Assembly (NCBI GenBank): GCA_036015235.1
Contig: CP107926.1
Span: 6,137,501 to 6,201,500 of the forward strand
Direction of reading: 5' to 3'
Length of the DNA stretch: 64,000 nt
Origin: Streptomyces sp. NBC_00433
GTDB taxonomy: Bacteria > Actinomycetota > Actinomycetes > Streptomycetales > Streptomycetaceae
The notes under the pieces are model-generated. The model did no database searches. It saw only the letters and a list, made by a program, of their open reading frames with translations, and had not been told where the DNA came from. The translations under genes were made by a program, and so were the position numbers. Shown here piece by piece: positions 37,965 through 47,531 of this stretch. Every line of letters begins with the position of its first letter. The stretch's first letter is position 1.

Positions 37965-40900
37965 TCAGATGCGCGGTCCGCGCAGAATCAGGTCCGCCAC
38001 GCGGGAGGCGGCGCCCCCGTCGTCCAGATGGCAGAAGGCGGCGCGGAAGGCGTCATAGGCCGCGCCGTGCGGCCGCACCGCGTCCGCCGGGTCGCGCAGC
38101 GCCGCGATCAGCTCGGGTGTGGTCGACAGCAGCGGCCCCGGTGCCTGCGCCTCGAAGTCGAAGGTGAAGCCGCGCAGGGTGTCCCGCATATGGGCGAGGT
38201 CGGGGGTGTGCAGCAGGATCGGGCGGCCGGTGACGGCGAAGTCCGCGAGCAGCGAGGAGTAGTCGGCGACCAGCACGTCGGCGGCGAGCAGCAGCTCCGC
38301 CAGGTCGGGGTGGGCCGACACGTCGCGGACGAAGCCGCCGCCCGCGGGCACGGTGTCGGCGACCCGCGGGTGCGCGCGGACCAGCAGCACATGGGTGTCG
38401 CCCAGCTCCGCCTCCATCGCCGCGAGGTCGGCGGCCAGGTGCAGCCGCTGGTGGGCGGCGTCGTAGGCCTCGTCGTCGCGCACGGTCGGCGCGTAGAGCA
38501 CCACCGTGCGCCCCGGCGGCAGGCCGAGCCTGGCGCGTACGTCCTCGGCGATCTTGTCGCGGTCCTCGCCGCTGAGCAGGTCGTTGCGCGGCAGCCCGGT
38601 CTCGGCGACCTCGCCGGCGAAGGCCAGGGCGCGGCGCAGCGCCGGGGTGGACTGCGCGTTGGGCGACAGGAGGACGGTCCACTGGCCGCCGCGCAGCGGC
38701 TGCGGCCACATGTGGGTGAGGTCGGCGCACAGGGTGCCCGCCAGGTCCTGGCCGAAGCGCTTGACGGGGGTGCCGTGCCAGGTCTGCACGACGTGCTGGC
38801 CGTCGCGGCGGCGGAAGAAGCCGGGCAGGTGGCTGTTGGTGACGATGTGCCGGCTGCGGGCCAGCGCCTCGTACCAGGCGTGGCTGCCGAGCACCACGGA
38901 CCGCGCGGCGGCCGGCACCGCCGTCGTACGGTCCGCGACCACCCAGACGTGGTCCAGCGCGGCGCCGCGCCGCACCAGTTCGTCGTGGACGGCGCGCGGC
39001 GAGTCGTCGCAGCGGCGGCCGTCGAAGCTGCTGTAGAGGACGCTGCCGGTGAGCTGGCTGCGGGCCAGCACCGGGTAGCGGCGCTCGCGCAGCATCCGCT
39101 GCCGGTAGGGTCCGCGGTCCGCGGCGGGGACGGCGGAGCCCGCGGCCACGAACAGGTGGTCGTGGAAGCGGCGGTCCAGCCGCACCGGCCGGGTCCCGTC
39201 CGCGACCGCCGCCTCCAGGGGCAGTCCGGACATCGCGCCGGGCGCGACCCGCACGGGCGTGTCCGTGCCGCCGGCCCGCAGGTGCAGATACCACCGCCCG
39301 GAGTGCGGCAGCGCCCCGACGTCGACGGCGGCGGAGAAGCGCCCGCCCTCCCCGTCGGCCACGGCCTCGGCCCCGGTCTCCGCGCTGTAGGTGCCGTGCC
39401 GCAGCATCAGCCGGACGCCTTCCGCGGCGGGCGCCGCCGCCGCCGGGGGCAGTTCGCCGGACACCAGGAGGTGGCCGTCCGGGGTGAAGGACAGGCGGTC
39501 GGCGACGGCCTGCGGGGTGCGGTCGCGCAGGACGAGGTTGCCGGCCGCCGTGCCCTCGACCGAGAGCTCCCGCGGGCGGGGGTCGCCGAGGCGCTCGTCC
39601 GGGGGGAGGGGGTAGCGGCCCGCGGGGAGGTCGCGGTCGAGGCTCAGGCGGGCGCGGCCGCCGTCGCGGAAGAGGGCCTCGGCCGTCCAGGTCGCCGTCG
39701 TCTCGGGGGCGACCTCCTTCGGGAGCCCGCTCATCGGGGGCCGGGCGGCGGCCAGTCCGGCGAGCGGCACGTCGGCGGCGAGCGCGGTCCACCCTGCGGC
39801 GGGCTCGCCGGACGGGGCCAGCGGGTGGTCGAGGGTGGCGCCGGTGGCCTGCTGGGTCAGCCGCACGGCGACCGGCAGCGTACGGTCGCGGACCGCCAGG
39901 TCCAGGTGGAGCAGGCCGTCGCCGGAGGGGCGGTGGGCGGTCAGCCGCCGGGTGACCGGCTCGACCGACAGGTGCAGCCTGCCGTCCTTGTACCAGGGCA
40001 CCAGCCGGGTGTCGTCGTCCAGCCGGAAGGGCACGGGCGAGGAGCCCGCGCCGGCCTCGTCGGCGCGGAGCGCGGCCGGTCGGACCGCGGCGGCGCCCGC
40101 GACCACGATGCCGACCCGCCACTGCGCCGGCTTCCAGCCGCCGTCGGTGCGCAGCCGCGCCGGGTCGACGGTGATCTCGAAACCGGACCAGTCGTAGCAG
40201 TGGCGTTCCTGCGACTGCTCGTCGGTGACGTCGGGGACCCGCACCGTACGCACCGGCAGCAGCAGTTTGCGCCGCCCGCAGGTGGCGACGGCCGTCTTGA
40301 GCGAGGAGCGCCGGGTGCGGGCGTCGACATTGCGGATGTACGCGTAGCCCTTGAGCACCAGCTTGCCGTCGCGCCACTCCAGGTCCCGCAGCCGGGCGAC
40401 GACCGGCAGGTCGGTGGTGCCGGTCGCGGTCGCCGCCCGGGACAGCCGTACCGGCGAGCCGTCGGGGCGTACGACGACGGCCCGCTTGCGCAGCGGCAGC
40501 CCCGCGAGGTCGAAGACGCCCCGCCCGCCGTGCCGTTCGTGGCCGAGCACCGTCAGCAGGTCGTCGAGCCGGCCCTGCCTGATCAGCTCCCAGCGCAGCC
40601 GCAGCTCCACCGGCAGCCCGGGGTAGAGGGTGGGGTCGACGCGGCTGAGGTAGTCGCCGGCGCGGTCCATGAAGACCTGGTGGTATTCGGGTCCCGCCAT
40701 CGGCAGGGCCTCGATGAAATACAGCAGGTCGTCGGTGAGCACCGATCGGTCGTAGTCCCGCTTGTGCCTGCTCCAGCGGGTGTTGGCCGGGTCGGCGAGG
40801 AAGCGCGAGACCCCGTCGACGGCCGCGATCCGGTCGCGTACGCCCTTGACGTCGGTGCGCCGCCGGGTGATCGAGCCCTCGCGGATGCGCCAGTAGTACA

Positions 40901-41513
40901 CATGCTCGTGCAGCACGTCGACGGCGTCGGCGAGGAAGTGCGCGGGGATGGTCAGCGGCGTGTCCTCGTACAGCACGCCCTCGGGGAAGGCGAGTCCGTG
41001 CCGGTCCCAGAAGGTGCGGCGGAAGACCTTGTTCCAGGCCACCCGGTCCGACAGCAGGCCCAGGTCGCGGGTGATGTGGGTGCGGCTGACCGTCTTCGTC
41101 ATGCCGCGGTGCTGCCAGGCCTGGCTGCGGCCCGCCGTCGTCAGCCGGTAGACGTTGCCGGTGGCGAAGTCCGAGCCGGACCGGTCGAGCAGGCCGGTCA
41201 GCTGCTCGTACGCGCGCGGCGGCAGCACGTCGTCGCTGTCGATGAAGGTCAGGTACGACGTCGCCGGGTCGGCGTGGCGCGCGCCGGTGTTGCGGGCGTG
41301 GCCGAGGCCGCCGTTGGCCTGGGAGACCAGCCGGAAGCGCGGGTCGCGGGCGGCGAACGCCCGCGCGATGTCCGCGCTGGTGTCCGTCGAACCGTCGTCC
41401 ACCATCACCACGTCAAGCTCTGCCAGCGTCTGCGCGGCGATCGACCGCAGGCACTCCTCCAGGTACTGCTCGATGTTGTAGACGGGGACGACGACGGTCA
41501 GGCGGGGCGTCAT
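37965..41513 (-). CDS. GT2 + TagF-like bifunctional polymerase
   Basis: Large protein of 1182 residues. Residues 1 to ~230 are a GT2 glycosyltransferase (TVVVPVYNIEQYLEECL, VMVDDGSTD, TFIDSDDVLPP). A long beta-rich middle region with little known similarity follows. The last ~390 residues are a CDP-glycerol:glycerophosphotransferase domain of TagF/TagB type. Its motifs are VVQTWHGTPVKRFG near 906-920, GLPRNDLL, VLYAPTVRDDE and VADYSSLLADFAV. Such enzymes add or polymerise polyol-phosphate units of teichoic-type wall polymers from CDP-activated donors. The ATG at 41513 has GAAAGGAG about 12 bases away. It is divergent from the next GT/TagB gene and lies 81 bases upstream of the DUF2304 gene on the same strand. 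Confidence 0.92.
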   Translation of the reverse strand: MTPRLTVVVPVYNIEQYLEECLRSIAAQTLAELDVVMVDDGSTDTSADIARAFAARDPRFRLVSQANGGLGHARNTGARHADPATSYLTFIDSDDVLPPRAYEQLTGLLDRSGSDFATGNVYRLTTAGRSQAWQHRGMTKTVSRTHITRDLGLLSDRVAWNKVFRRTFWDRHGLAFPEGVLYEDTPLTIPAHFLADAVDVLHEHVYYWRIREGSITRRRTDVKGVRDRIAAVDGVSRFLADPANTRWSRHKRDYDRSVLTDDLLYFIEALPMAGPEYHQVFMDRAGDYLSRVDPTLYPGLPVELRLRWELIRQGRLDDLLTVLGHERHGGRGVFDLAGLPLRKRAVVVRPDGSPVRLSRAATATGTTDLPVVARLRDLEWRDGKLVLKGYAYIRNVDARTRRSSLKTAVATCGRRKLLLPVRTVRVPDVTDEQSQERHCYDWSGFEITVDPARLRTDGGWKPAQWRVGIVVAGAAAVRPAALRADEAGAGSSPVPFRLDDDTRLVPWYKDGRLHLSVEPVTRRLTAHRPSGDGLLHLDLAVRDRTLPVAVRLTQQATGATLDHPLAPSGEPAAGWTALAADVPLAGLAAARPPMSGLPKEVAPETTATWTAEALFRDGGRARLSLDRDLPAGRYPLPPDERLGDPRPRELSVEGTAAGNLVLRDRTPQAVADRLSFTPDGHLLVSGELPPAAAAPAAEGVRLMLRHGTYSAETGAEAVADGEGGRFSAAVDVGALPHSGRWYLHLRAGGTDTPVRVAPGAMSGLPLEAAVADGTRPVRLDRRFHDHLFVAAGSAVPAADRGPYRQRMLRERRYPVLARSQLTGSVLYSSFDGRRCDDSPRAVHDELVRRGAALDHVWVVADRTTAVPAAARSVVLGSHAWYEALARSRHIVTNSHLPGFFRRRDGQHVVQTWHGTPVKRFGQDLAGTLCADLTHMWPQPLRGGQWTVLLSPNAQSTPALRRALAFAGEVAETGLPRNDLLSGEDRDKIAEDVRARLGLPPGRTVVLYAPTVRDDEAYDAAHQRLHLAADLAAMEAELGDTHVLLVRAHPRVADTVPAGGGFVRDVSAHPDLAELLLAADVLVADYSSLLADFAVTGRPILLHTPDLAHMRDTLRGFTFDFEAQAPGPLLSTTPELIAALRDPADAVRPHGAAYDAFRAAFCHLDDGGAASRVADLILRGPRI

Positions 41514-41695
41514 GGGGGGACAACGCTCCTTTCTTGGCGGCGGTGGCAGACCATGCCGTGTGTTCAACTCGCCCCGCCCGCAGCGGTCACCGAAGGTAGG
41601 CCGAACGAGCGACACGACCCCGCGGATCGACACAGGGTGCGCGGCCAATTACCCTCGGACGTTATCCCGTACCGGTAACCACCGATCTGTCCAGG

Positions 41696-43978
41696 ATGGT
41701 CATGCCCCGTTTCAGCGTCGTCGTTCCCGCCCACCGCGCGCAGGGCTTCCTGCGCCCCTGCCTGGAGTCCGTCCTCGACCAGTCCGGCGGCGACCGGTCC
41801 GGCGGCGACCGGTCCGGCGGCGACGTCGAGGTGATCGCGGTGGACGACGCCTCACCCGACGCCTGCGGCGCGATCATCGCCGACCTCGCCGCCGCCGACC
41901 CGCGCGTCGTACCGGTGCGCCTGGACCGCGCCGGCGGCACCGGGAAGGCCAGGGACGCCGGTGCCGCCCGCGCCACCGGCGACTACCTGCTCTTCCTCGA
42001 CGCCGACGACCTCATGGCACCCGGCACCCTCGCCGCACTCGCCGACCGGCTCACCCGCACCGGCGACCCCGACGTGCTGCTGTACGACCACGAGCGCTTC
42101 ACCGTGTGGGAGAACGTCCAGGAGAGCGGCGACGGCGACTTCCTGGCCGCCGCGGGCACCCGCGTCTTCACCGCCGCCGACCTCCCCGACTGCCTGGCCT
42201 GCTACCCCGCCGCCTGGAACCGCGCGGTCCGCAGGGACTACTGGACCTCCCACGACTTCACCTTCGGCGACGCCCCCTACGCCGACATCGCCGTCGCCGC
42301 CCGGGTGCTCACCGCGGCGCCCCGCATCGCCTGCCTCGACCGGGTGTGCGTGCGCTGGCGCAAGCGCCGCTCCGGCAGCCTCACCACCACCCGCGGCGCC
42401 CACCACCTGGCCGTACTCGACCGCTACGGCGAGCTGTTCGCCGACCCCGACCTGCCCGGGGAGGCCGGGCGGGCCGCGCTCTACGGGCAGATGGCCGCGA
42501 TGCTGATGGCCGTCGGCGAGGACCGGCTCACCCCCGAGGCCACCCCCGACTTCGTCCGCAGGGCGGGCCGGCTGCTCACCGACCACCGCCCGGCCGGCTG
42601 GACCGCCCCCGAGCCGAAGGAGGCCCGCTGGGTCAGGGCCGCCGGCACCGGCTCCTACGGCCGCTACCGCGCCGCCCTGGGCGCGCGGGCCGTCGCCATG
42701 AGCCTCGCCAAGAAGGCCAGGGCCCGCAGGAACGGCCTGGCCCGCACCCTCTTCCAGCGCTACTACCGGATGCGGCTGCGCCGCCCCGTCGACCCCGGCC
42801 TGGTCCTCTACGCGGCCTACTGGAACCGCGGGGTGTCCTGCAACCCGGCCGCGATCTACCGCAAGGCCGCGGAGATCGCCCCGCACCTGCGCGGCGTCTG
42901 GGTCGTCAACAAGCGCGACCGGGACGCGCTGCCGCCCGGCGTCGACCACGTCATCGTCAACTCCCGCCGCTACTGGGACGTCCTGGCCAGGGCCGGCCAC
43001 CTCGTCAACAACGCGAACTTCACCGGAAACGTCGTCAAGCGGCCCGAGCAGACGTATGTGCAGACGCACCACGGCACCCCGCTCAAGCACATGGGCATGG
43101 ACCTGCGGGCACGGCCCGCCGTCGGCAAGGGCATGAGCTTCGGCCGGCTCCTCGACCACGCCGACCAGTGGGACTACTCCCTGGTCTCCAACCAGCACTC
43201 GGCCGAGGTCTTCGACCGCGTCTACCCCAGCGGCTACCGCACCCTGCCCACCGGCTACCCGCGCAACGACGTCTTCTACGCGGCAGGCCCCGACGACGTC
43301 CGCCGCGCCCGCCAGGCCCTCGGCATCGCCCCCGGCGCGACCGCGATCCTCTACGCCCCCACCCACCGCGACTACCAGCGGGAGTTCGTCCTCCCGCTGG
43401 ACCTGGAACGCCTCGCCCGCGAACTGGGCCCCGGCTACACGCTGCTCGTGCGGGCGCACTACTTCTACGGGCAGAGCCCGCAGCTCGAAGAGCTGCACGC
43501 GAACGGCTCCATCGTGGACGTCTCCGCGCACCCGTGCGTGGAGGAGCTGTGCCTCGCGTCCGACGCGCTGGTCACCGACTTCTCGTCGCTCATGTTCGAC
43601 TACGCCAACCTCGACCGGCCCATCGTGATCCACGCGGCCGACTGGGCGGCCTACCGGGCCGCCCGGGGCGTCTACTTCGACCTGCTGTCGGGGCGGCCCG
43701 GCGAGACGCCGGGGGCTGTCGCCGCGGACGAGGCGTCCCTGGCGGAGGTCTTCCGCGGCGGTGCGTTCGCGTCCGGCCCGGCCGATGCCCTGCGGGCGGC
43801 TTTTCGGGAGCGGTTCTGCTCGTACGACGACGGGCTTGCCGCGGAGCGGGTCGTCCGGCGGGTCTTCCTCAACGAGGACGCGCTCGTGCCGTACCGCCCT
43901 CTCCCGGACCGCCGTCCGGCCCCCTCCCCCGCCTCCCTCGCCCACCCCGCCCCGGCCCCCGCGGTCCCCACGCCCTGA
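41696..43978 (+). CDS. GT2 + TagB-like bifunctional enzyme
   Basis: Protein of 760 residues, paralog of the convergent gene that follows. The N-terminal GT2 domain has FSVVVPAHRAQGFLRPCL, VDDASPDAC and FLDADDLMAPG. The C-terminal ~380 residues carry the CDP-glycerol glycerophosphotransferase pattern: QTHHGTPLKHMGMDL near 455, PRNDVFYA, ILYAPTHRDYQ and VTDFSSLMFDYANLDRP. A 15-base tandem repeat adds a SGGDR-rich insert between SVLDQS and the VEVIAVDD strand. The ATG at 41696 or the ATG two codons later (41702) could be used. The C-terminus ends in Pro/Ala-rich sequence. It likely builds a polyol-phosphate wall polymer on the inner membrane face. Confidence 0.9.
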   Translation: MVMPRFSVVVPAHRAQGFLRPCLESVLDQSGGDRSGGDRSGGDVEVIAVDDASPDACGAIIADLAAADPRVVPVRLDRAGGTGKARDAGAARATGDYLLFLDADDLMAPGTLAALADRLTRTGDPDVLLYDHERFTVWENVQESGDGDFLAAAGTRVFTAADLPDCLACYPAAWNRAVRRDYWTSHDFTFGDAPYADIAVAARVLTAAPRIACLDRVCVRWRKRRSGSLTTTRGAHHLAVLDRYGELFADPDLPGEAGRAALYGQMAAMLMAVGEDRLTPEATPDFVRRAGRLLTDHRPAGWTAPEPKEARWVRAAGTGSYGRYRAALGARAVAMSLAKKARARRNGLARTLFQRYYRMRLRRPVDPGLVLYAAYWNRGVSCNPAAIYRKAAEIAPHLRGVWVVNKRDRDALPPGVDHVIVNSRRYWDVLARAGHLVNNANFTGNVVKRPEQTYVQTHHGTPLKHMGMDLRARPAVGKGMSFGRLLDHADQWDYSLVSNQHSAEVFDRVYPSGYRTLPTGYPRNDVFYAAGPDDVRRARQALGIAPGATAILYAPTHRDYQREFVLPLDLERLARELGPGYTLLVRAHYFYGQSPQLEELHANGSIVDVSAHPCVEELCLASDALVTDFSSLMFDYANLDRPIVIHAADWAAYRAARGVYFDLLSGRPGETPGAVAADEASLAEVFRGGAFASGPADALRAAFRERFCSYDDGLAAERVVRRVFLNEDALVPYRPLPDRRPAPSPASLAHPAPAPAVPTP
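41783..41824 (+). repeat. 15-base tandem repeat in GT2 domain
   Basis: TCCGGCGGCGACCGG is repeated 2.8 times without mismatch, encoding SGGDR SGGDR SGGD. The paralog at 44033-46276 lacks the insert at the equivalent place (SVLDQSFGDFELIVVDD). Confidence 0.9.
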
Positions 43979-44032
43979 CCCCGCCCCACACGTGCGGCCG
44001 CAGGCAGGCAACGCAGCGCAGGGGGCAGGGAC

Positions 44033-46276
44033 TCACGGCAGAGGACGCGCCGTCGGGCGGGTGGGGGGAGCGGGTTGTGGCGCGGCCGCGGGACGGCGGT
44101 CGGGGAGGGGGGTGACGGCCGGGAGGCCGCCCTCTTCGCGGAGGAACACGCGCCGGACCACCCGTTCCGCCGCGTGCCCGTCGTCGTAGGGGCAGAAGCG
44201 CGCCCGGAAGGCCGCGCGGAGCTGGGCCGAGCGGGGCCCGGACCAGGAACCCGTGGCCAGGATGTCGGTCAGCTCCGACTGGGTCCGGGCGACAGGCCCG
44301 GGAGGGTGCGCGGTGACGTCGAAGTACGCGCCGCGGGTGGCGCGGTAGGTGTCCCAGTCGGAGACGTGCAGCACGATCGGGCGGTCGAGGCCGGCGTAGT
44401 CGAACATCAGTGACGAGTAGTCGGTGATGAGGCCGTCGGAGGCCAGGCACAGCTCCTCCGCAGAGGGGTGCGCGGAGACGTCGATGACACGCGGGTGGGC
44501 GGCGGCGCCCGGGGTGCCCGGCGGGTAGAAGTAGTGCGTGCGCAGCAGCAGGACCACCCCGGGGCCCAGTTCGTCCGCGAGGCGGGGCAGGTCGAGGGCC
44601 GGCAGGTAGCCGGACTGGTAGTCGCGGTGGGTGGGGGCGTAGAGCAGGGCCGTCGCGGTGCGCGGGATGCCCAGGCTGTCGCGCACCGCGAGGACGTCCT
44701 CGGGGGTGGCGCGGTGGAAGACGTCGGTGCGGGGCTGGCCGTATTCGAGGCAGGTGAAGGCCGCGGGGTAGGCGCGCTCCCAGACCAGGCTGGAGTGGCG
44801 GCTGGCCGAGACGCTGTAGTCCCAGCGGTCGACGTGCCGCAGCAGGCGTTCGAAGTCCATGCCGTGCGCGGCGGCGGGGTGCTGGAGCAGGTCGACGCCC
44901 ATGTGCTTGAGCGGGGTGCCGTGGTGGGTCTGCACGTTGATCTGGCCGGGCCGCTTGGCGTAGCGGTGGTGGAAGTTGACGTTGCTGACCAGGTAGGACG
45001 CGCGGGCCATGGCCTTCCAGTAGCCGGCGGAGCCGGGTTGGAGCCGGGCCACCCCGGGCGGCAGGGTGTGCGCGTACTGCTCGGTGGTGACCCAGGCGGT
45101 CCGCATGTGCGGGGCGAGTTCGCGCAGCGAGCCCTCGACGGCGGCCGGGTTGCAGAGGTAGCCGCGGTCCCAGTAGGCGGAGAAGACCGCGAGGTCGGGG
45201 TCGAGCGGCCGGCGCCGCTGGGCCAGGTAGTACGCGTGCAGCACCGTCTTGCGCAGCCGTCCGGCAGCCGCCTCGGCCCGCCGCACGGTGCGCAGCCGCA
45301 GCCGGTGGAGGGTGCCGAGCGCCTGGAAGGTGCGCCGGGCGCCGAGGGCGACCAGCAGGTAGCGCACCCCGCTGCGCCGGTTCAGCGCGAAACTGAAGCC
45401 GCCGGGCCGCAGCCTGCGGTATTGCGAGCGGCAGCGCCGGAAGTATTCGGGGCGGGACGACCGGGGCAGCCGGTCGGGCAGGTTGAAGACGGTGGTGAGG
45501 TGGTCGAGCATCCGGCGGAAGAGGACCGTGCGCCAGCGCTCCAGGTCGGGTCGGCTGTCGAGGAACGCGAAGAGCAGGTCGTACTGCTTGAAGATCTCGA
45601 AGTGCCGCCGGCTGGTGGTGTGCAGGATGCCGCGCTTGCGGCGCTGCCGGTAGTGCACGCACACCTGGTCGAGCAGCGCGATCGTGTCCGCGGCCATCAG
45701 CAGCGGATACGTCCACGGGGTGTCCTCGTAGTAGCCGGCCGGGAAGGTCACCCCGACCTTGGCGAGGAAGTCCCGGCGGTAGGCCTTGTTCCAGGCGACC
45801 ATGATCAATCGCAGCAGGCCGGGGTGCTCGTCGAGGGAGAAGACCTGCGGGTCGTGCTGGGCGAGCAGCGCGCTGAACTGGTTGCGCTCCGCCCGGCCGT
45901 TCCAGTAGGTGCGGTCGTAGTCGAAGATCAGCAGGTCGGGGCGGCCGGTGGCGTCGATCCTGGCGGCGATGGAGTGCAGCGCGCCGGGGGCGTAGGTGTC
46001 GTCGCTGTCGAGGAAGAGCACGTAGTCGCCGGTGGCCTGGGCGAGGCCGGCGTTGCGGGCCCGGCCCAGGCCGACGTTCTCGGCCAGGTGCAGGACGCTG
46101 ACCCGGCGGTCGCGGGCCGCGTAGGCGTCGGCGATCTCGCCGCTGCCGTCCGGTGAGCAGTCGTCCACCACGATCAGCTCGAAGTCGCCGAAGGACTGGT
46201 CGAGCACGGAGTCCAGGCAGGCGTGCAGATACGCCTGCACGTGGTAGACGGGCACGATGACGCTGAAGCGGGGCAC
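44033..46276 (-). CDS. GT2 + TagB-like bifunctional enzyme
   Basis: Protein of 747 residues with the same architecture as its convergent neighbour. GT2 motifs are FSVIVPVYHVQAYLHACL, VVDDCSPDGSG and LFLDSDDTYAPG. The C-terminal half has QTHHGTPLKHMGVDL near 447, LLYAPTHRDYQSG and ITDYSSLMFDYAGLDRP, the TagB/TagF signature. Shared blocks (RRRPLDPDL..SAYWDRGYLCNPAA) show the two arose by duplication, now in inverted orientation with 54 bases between stops. The GTG start at 46276 lacks a strong Shine-Dalgarno. Substrates are probably CDP-activated polyols plus a sugar nucleotide; the exact polymer is unknown. Confidence 0.9.
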   Translation of the reverse strand: MPRFSVIVPVYHVQAYLHACLDSVLDQSFGDFELIVVDDCSPDGSGEIADAYAARDRRVSVLHLAENVGLGRARNAGLAQATGDYVLFLDSDDTYAPGALHSIAARIDATGRPDLLIFDYDRTYWNGRAERNQFSALLAQHDPQVFSLDEHPGLLRLIMVAWNKAYRRDFLAKVGVTFPAGYYEDTPWTYPLLMAADTIALLDQVCVHYRQRRKRGILHTTSRRHFEIFKQYDLLFAFLDSRPDLERWRTVLFRRMLDHLTTVFNLPDRLPRSSRPEYFRRCRSQYRRLRPGGFSFALNRRSGVRYLLVALGARRTFQALGTLHRLRLRTVRRAEAAAGRLRKTVLHAYYLAQRRRPLDPDLAVFSAYWDRGYLCNPAAVEGSLRELAPHMRTAWVTTEQYAHTLPPGVARLQPGSAGYWKAMARASYLVSNVNFHHRYAKRPGQINVQTHHGTPLKHMGVDLLQHPAAAHGMDFERLLRHVDRWDYSVSASRHSSLVWERAYPAAFTCLEYGQPRTDVFHRATPEDVLAVRDSLGIPRTATALLYAPTHRDYQSGYLPALDLPRLADELGPGVVLLLRTHYFYPPGTPGAAAHPRVIDVSAHPSAEELCLASDGLITDYSSLMFDYAGLDRPIVLHVSDWDTYRATRGAYFDVTAHPPGPVARTQSELTDILATGSWSGPRSAQLRAAFRARFCPYDDGHAAERVVRRVFLREEGGLPAVTPLPDRRPAAAPQPAPPTRPTARPLP

Positions 46277-46384
46277 AGCAGCACATCCAGGTTCGACGCG
46301 GGGACACGGGACACTACGACCACATCCGCGGTAAATGCGGTGTGTGACGCTGTATATCCTGCGAACGCGCGGTTGCCCCGCTGG

Positions 46385-47362
46385 TTACGCCTGGTGGCGT
46401 AGCGCGGCGCGAAGCCTTACGAAGCCTTTGGACACGAACGGCGGCAGCACGTTGAGCACCAGCCGGCGCAGCGGTGACCGCCGCCGGGCCGCGGGCGCGG
46501 GCTCGGCGGCCTGGGCCGGCTGGGGGACCGGCGGGGCCGGCTCGGGGACCGGCGCGACCTCCTCGGCCGGCGGCTCCTCGCGGCGGTGCCGGGACCGGGG
46601 CTGGGCCGGCGGGACCGTCTTGGCGCCCTTGACCCGCACCAGCTTGCCGCCGGCCACCGCCTCGACGCCGTGCCACAGGTCGTCGCGCCCGGCGAGGAAT
46701 TCCAGCAGCTGCTCGCGCACCGGCGCCGGGTCGCCCCACGTGCCGTAGAGCTTGGTGCCGGTCACGCACACCGGGTTGAGGCCGCCGGTGGCGACCGCCG
46801 CCCAGACCGCGGCGGCCACCCCGGGGCAGTGCTCGGAGCGGTAGTCGTCCAGCGCGACGATGCCGTGCGGGTGCAGCAGCGTCCTGGTGTCCTCGATGTC
46901 GCCGCGTACGTGCTCGTAGAGGTGCGAGCCGTCGATGTGCGCGAAGCGGCAGCTGGCGGCCGGCACCCGGTCCCGTACGAGGGACGACAGGCCCTGGACC
47001 ACGGTGGGCAGCTCGTCGTGGAAGGACAGGTAATTGGACTCGAACGAGCGACGGGTGAGCGTCGAGTAGGAGTACCGCATCTCCGCGGAGTTCGCGTCGT
47101 CCTGCGCCGGGGAATCGAACAGGTCGCAGACCGTGAAGGTCTCGCCGGACCGCAGGTAGCTGCCCATGAAGATCGCGCTCTTGCCCATGTAGGCGCCGAT
47201 CTCCAGCAGGTCCCCCGGTTCGGTCAGCTCGCTCTGCCGGGCCAGGAACCAGTCGAAGAGCAGCTGGTCGACGGGGAAGAACCAGCCTTTGACCTCGTCG
47301 AGTGAGGTGGGTGCGGGAAGCTCCTCGCCGGCCGGCTCCGGGGCGGTGGGGGTGAGCGTCAT
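46385..47362 (-). CDS. Class I SAM methyltransferase (Methyltransf_24 type)
   Basis: Protein of 325 residues. Motif I is LLEIGAYMGKSA at residues 52-63, followed by CDLFDSPAQDD and RFAHIDGSHLYEHVRGDI, then VALDDYRSEHCPG. This pattern matches methyltransferases that act on sugars or similar small groups (TylF/Methyltransf_24 group). The last ~75 residues are Pro/Ala/Arg-rich with a basic end. It lies upstream of and in line with the GT/TagB gene, 108 bases apart, so it may O-methylate the same polymer. Acceptor is not known. Confidence 0.85.
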   Translation of the reverse strand: MTLTPTAPEPAGEELPAPTSLDEVKGWFFPVDQLLFDWFLARQSELTEPGDLLEIGAYMGKSAIFMGSYLRSGETFTVCDLFDSPAQDDANSAEMRYSYSTLTRRSFESNYLSFHDELPTVVQGLSSLVRDRVPAASCRFAHIDGSHLYEHVRGDIEDTRTLLHPHGIVALDDYRSEHCPGVAAAVWAAVATGGLNPVCVTGTKLYGTWGDPAPVREQLLEFLAGRDDLWHGVEAVAGGKLVRVKGAKTVPPAQPRSRHRREEPPAEEVAPVPEPAPPVPQPAQAAEPAPAARRRSPLRRLVLNVLPPFVSKGFVRLRAALRHQA

Positions 47363-47410
47363 GGGGATCCGTTCGAACGGGTGGGAGCCCCTGGTGCGGG
47401 CGGCTCCCGG

Positions 47411-47444
47411 CTGCGGGGGGCGTCAGTGTAAACGTCCCCCGCGG
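47411..47444. terminator. Hairpin between ABC operon and methyltransferase
   Basis: CTGCGGGGGGCGT and ACGTCCCCCGCGG form a 13-pair stem with two wobble pairs around an 8-base loop. It lies between the end of the ABC operon (47532) and the methyltransferase start (47362). It could end transcription of the ABC operon, although in that direction two positions mismatch. Confidence 0.35.
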
Positions 47445-47531
47445 CCGGAATCGTCCGCCGCGTCACCGTGTCGCCGCCGTCAACAGGCGTGCGGTGACGT
47501 CACAGCGCCCGCCGTCAGGACCGGCGTGCGG

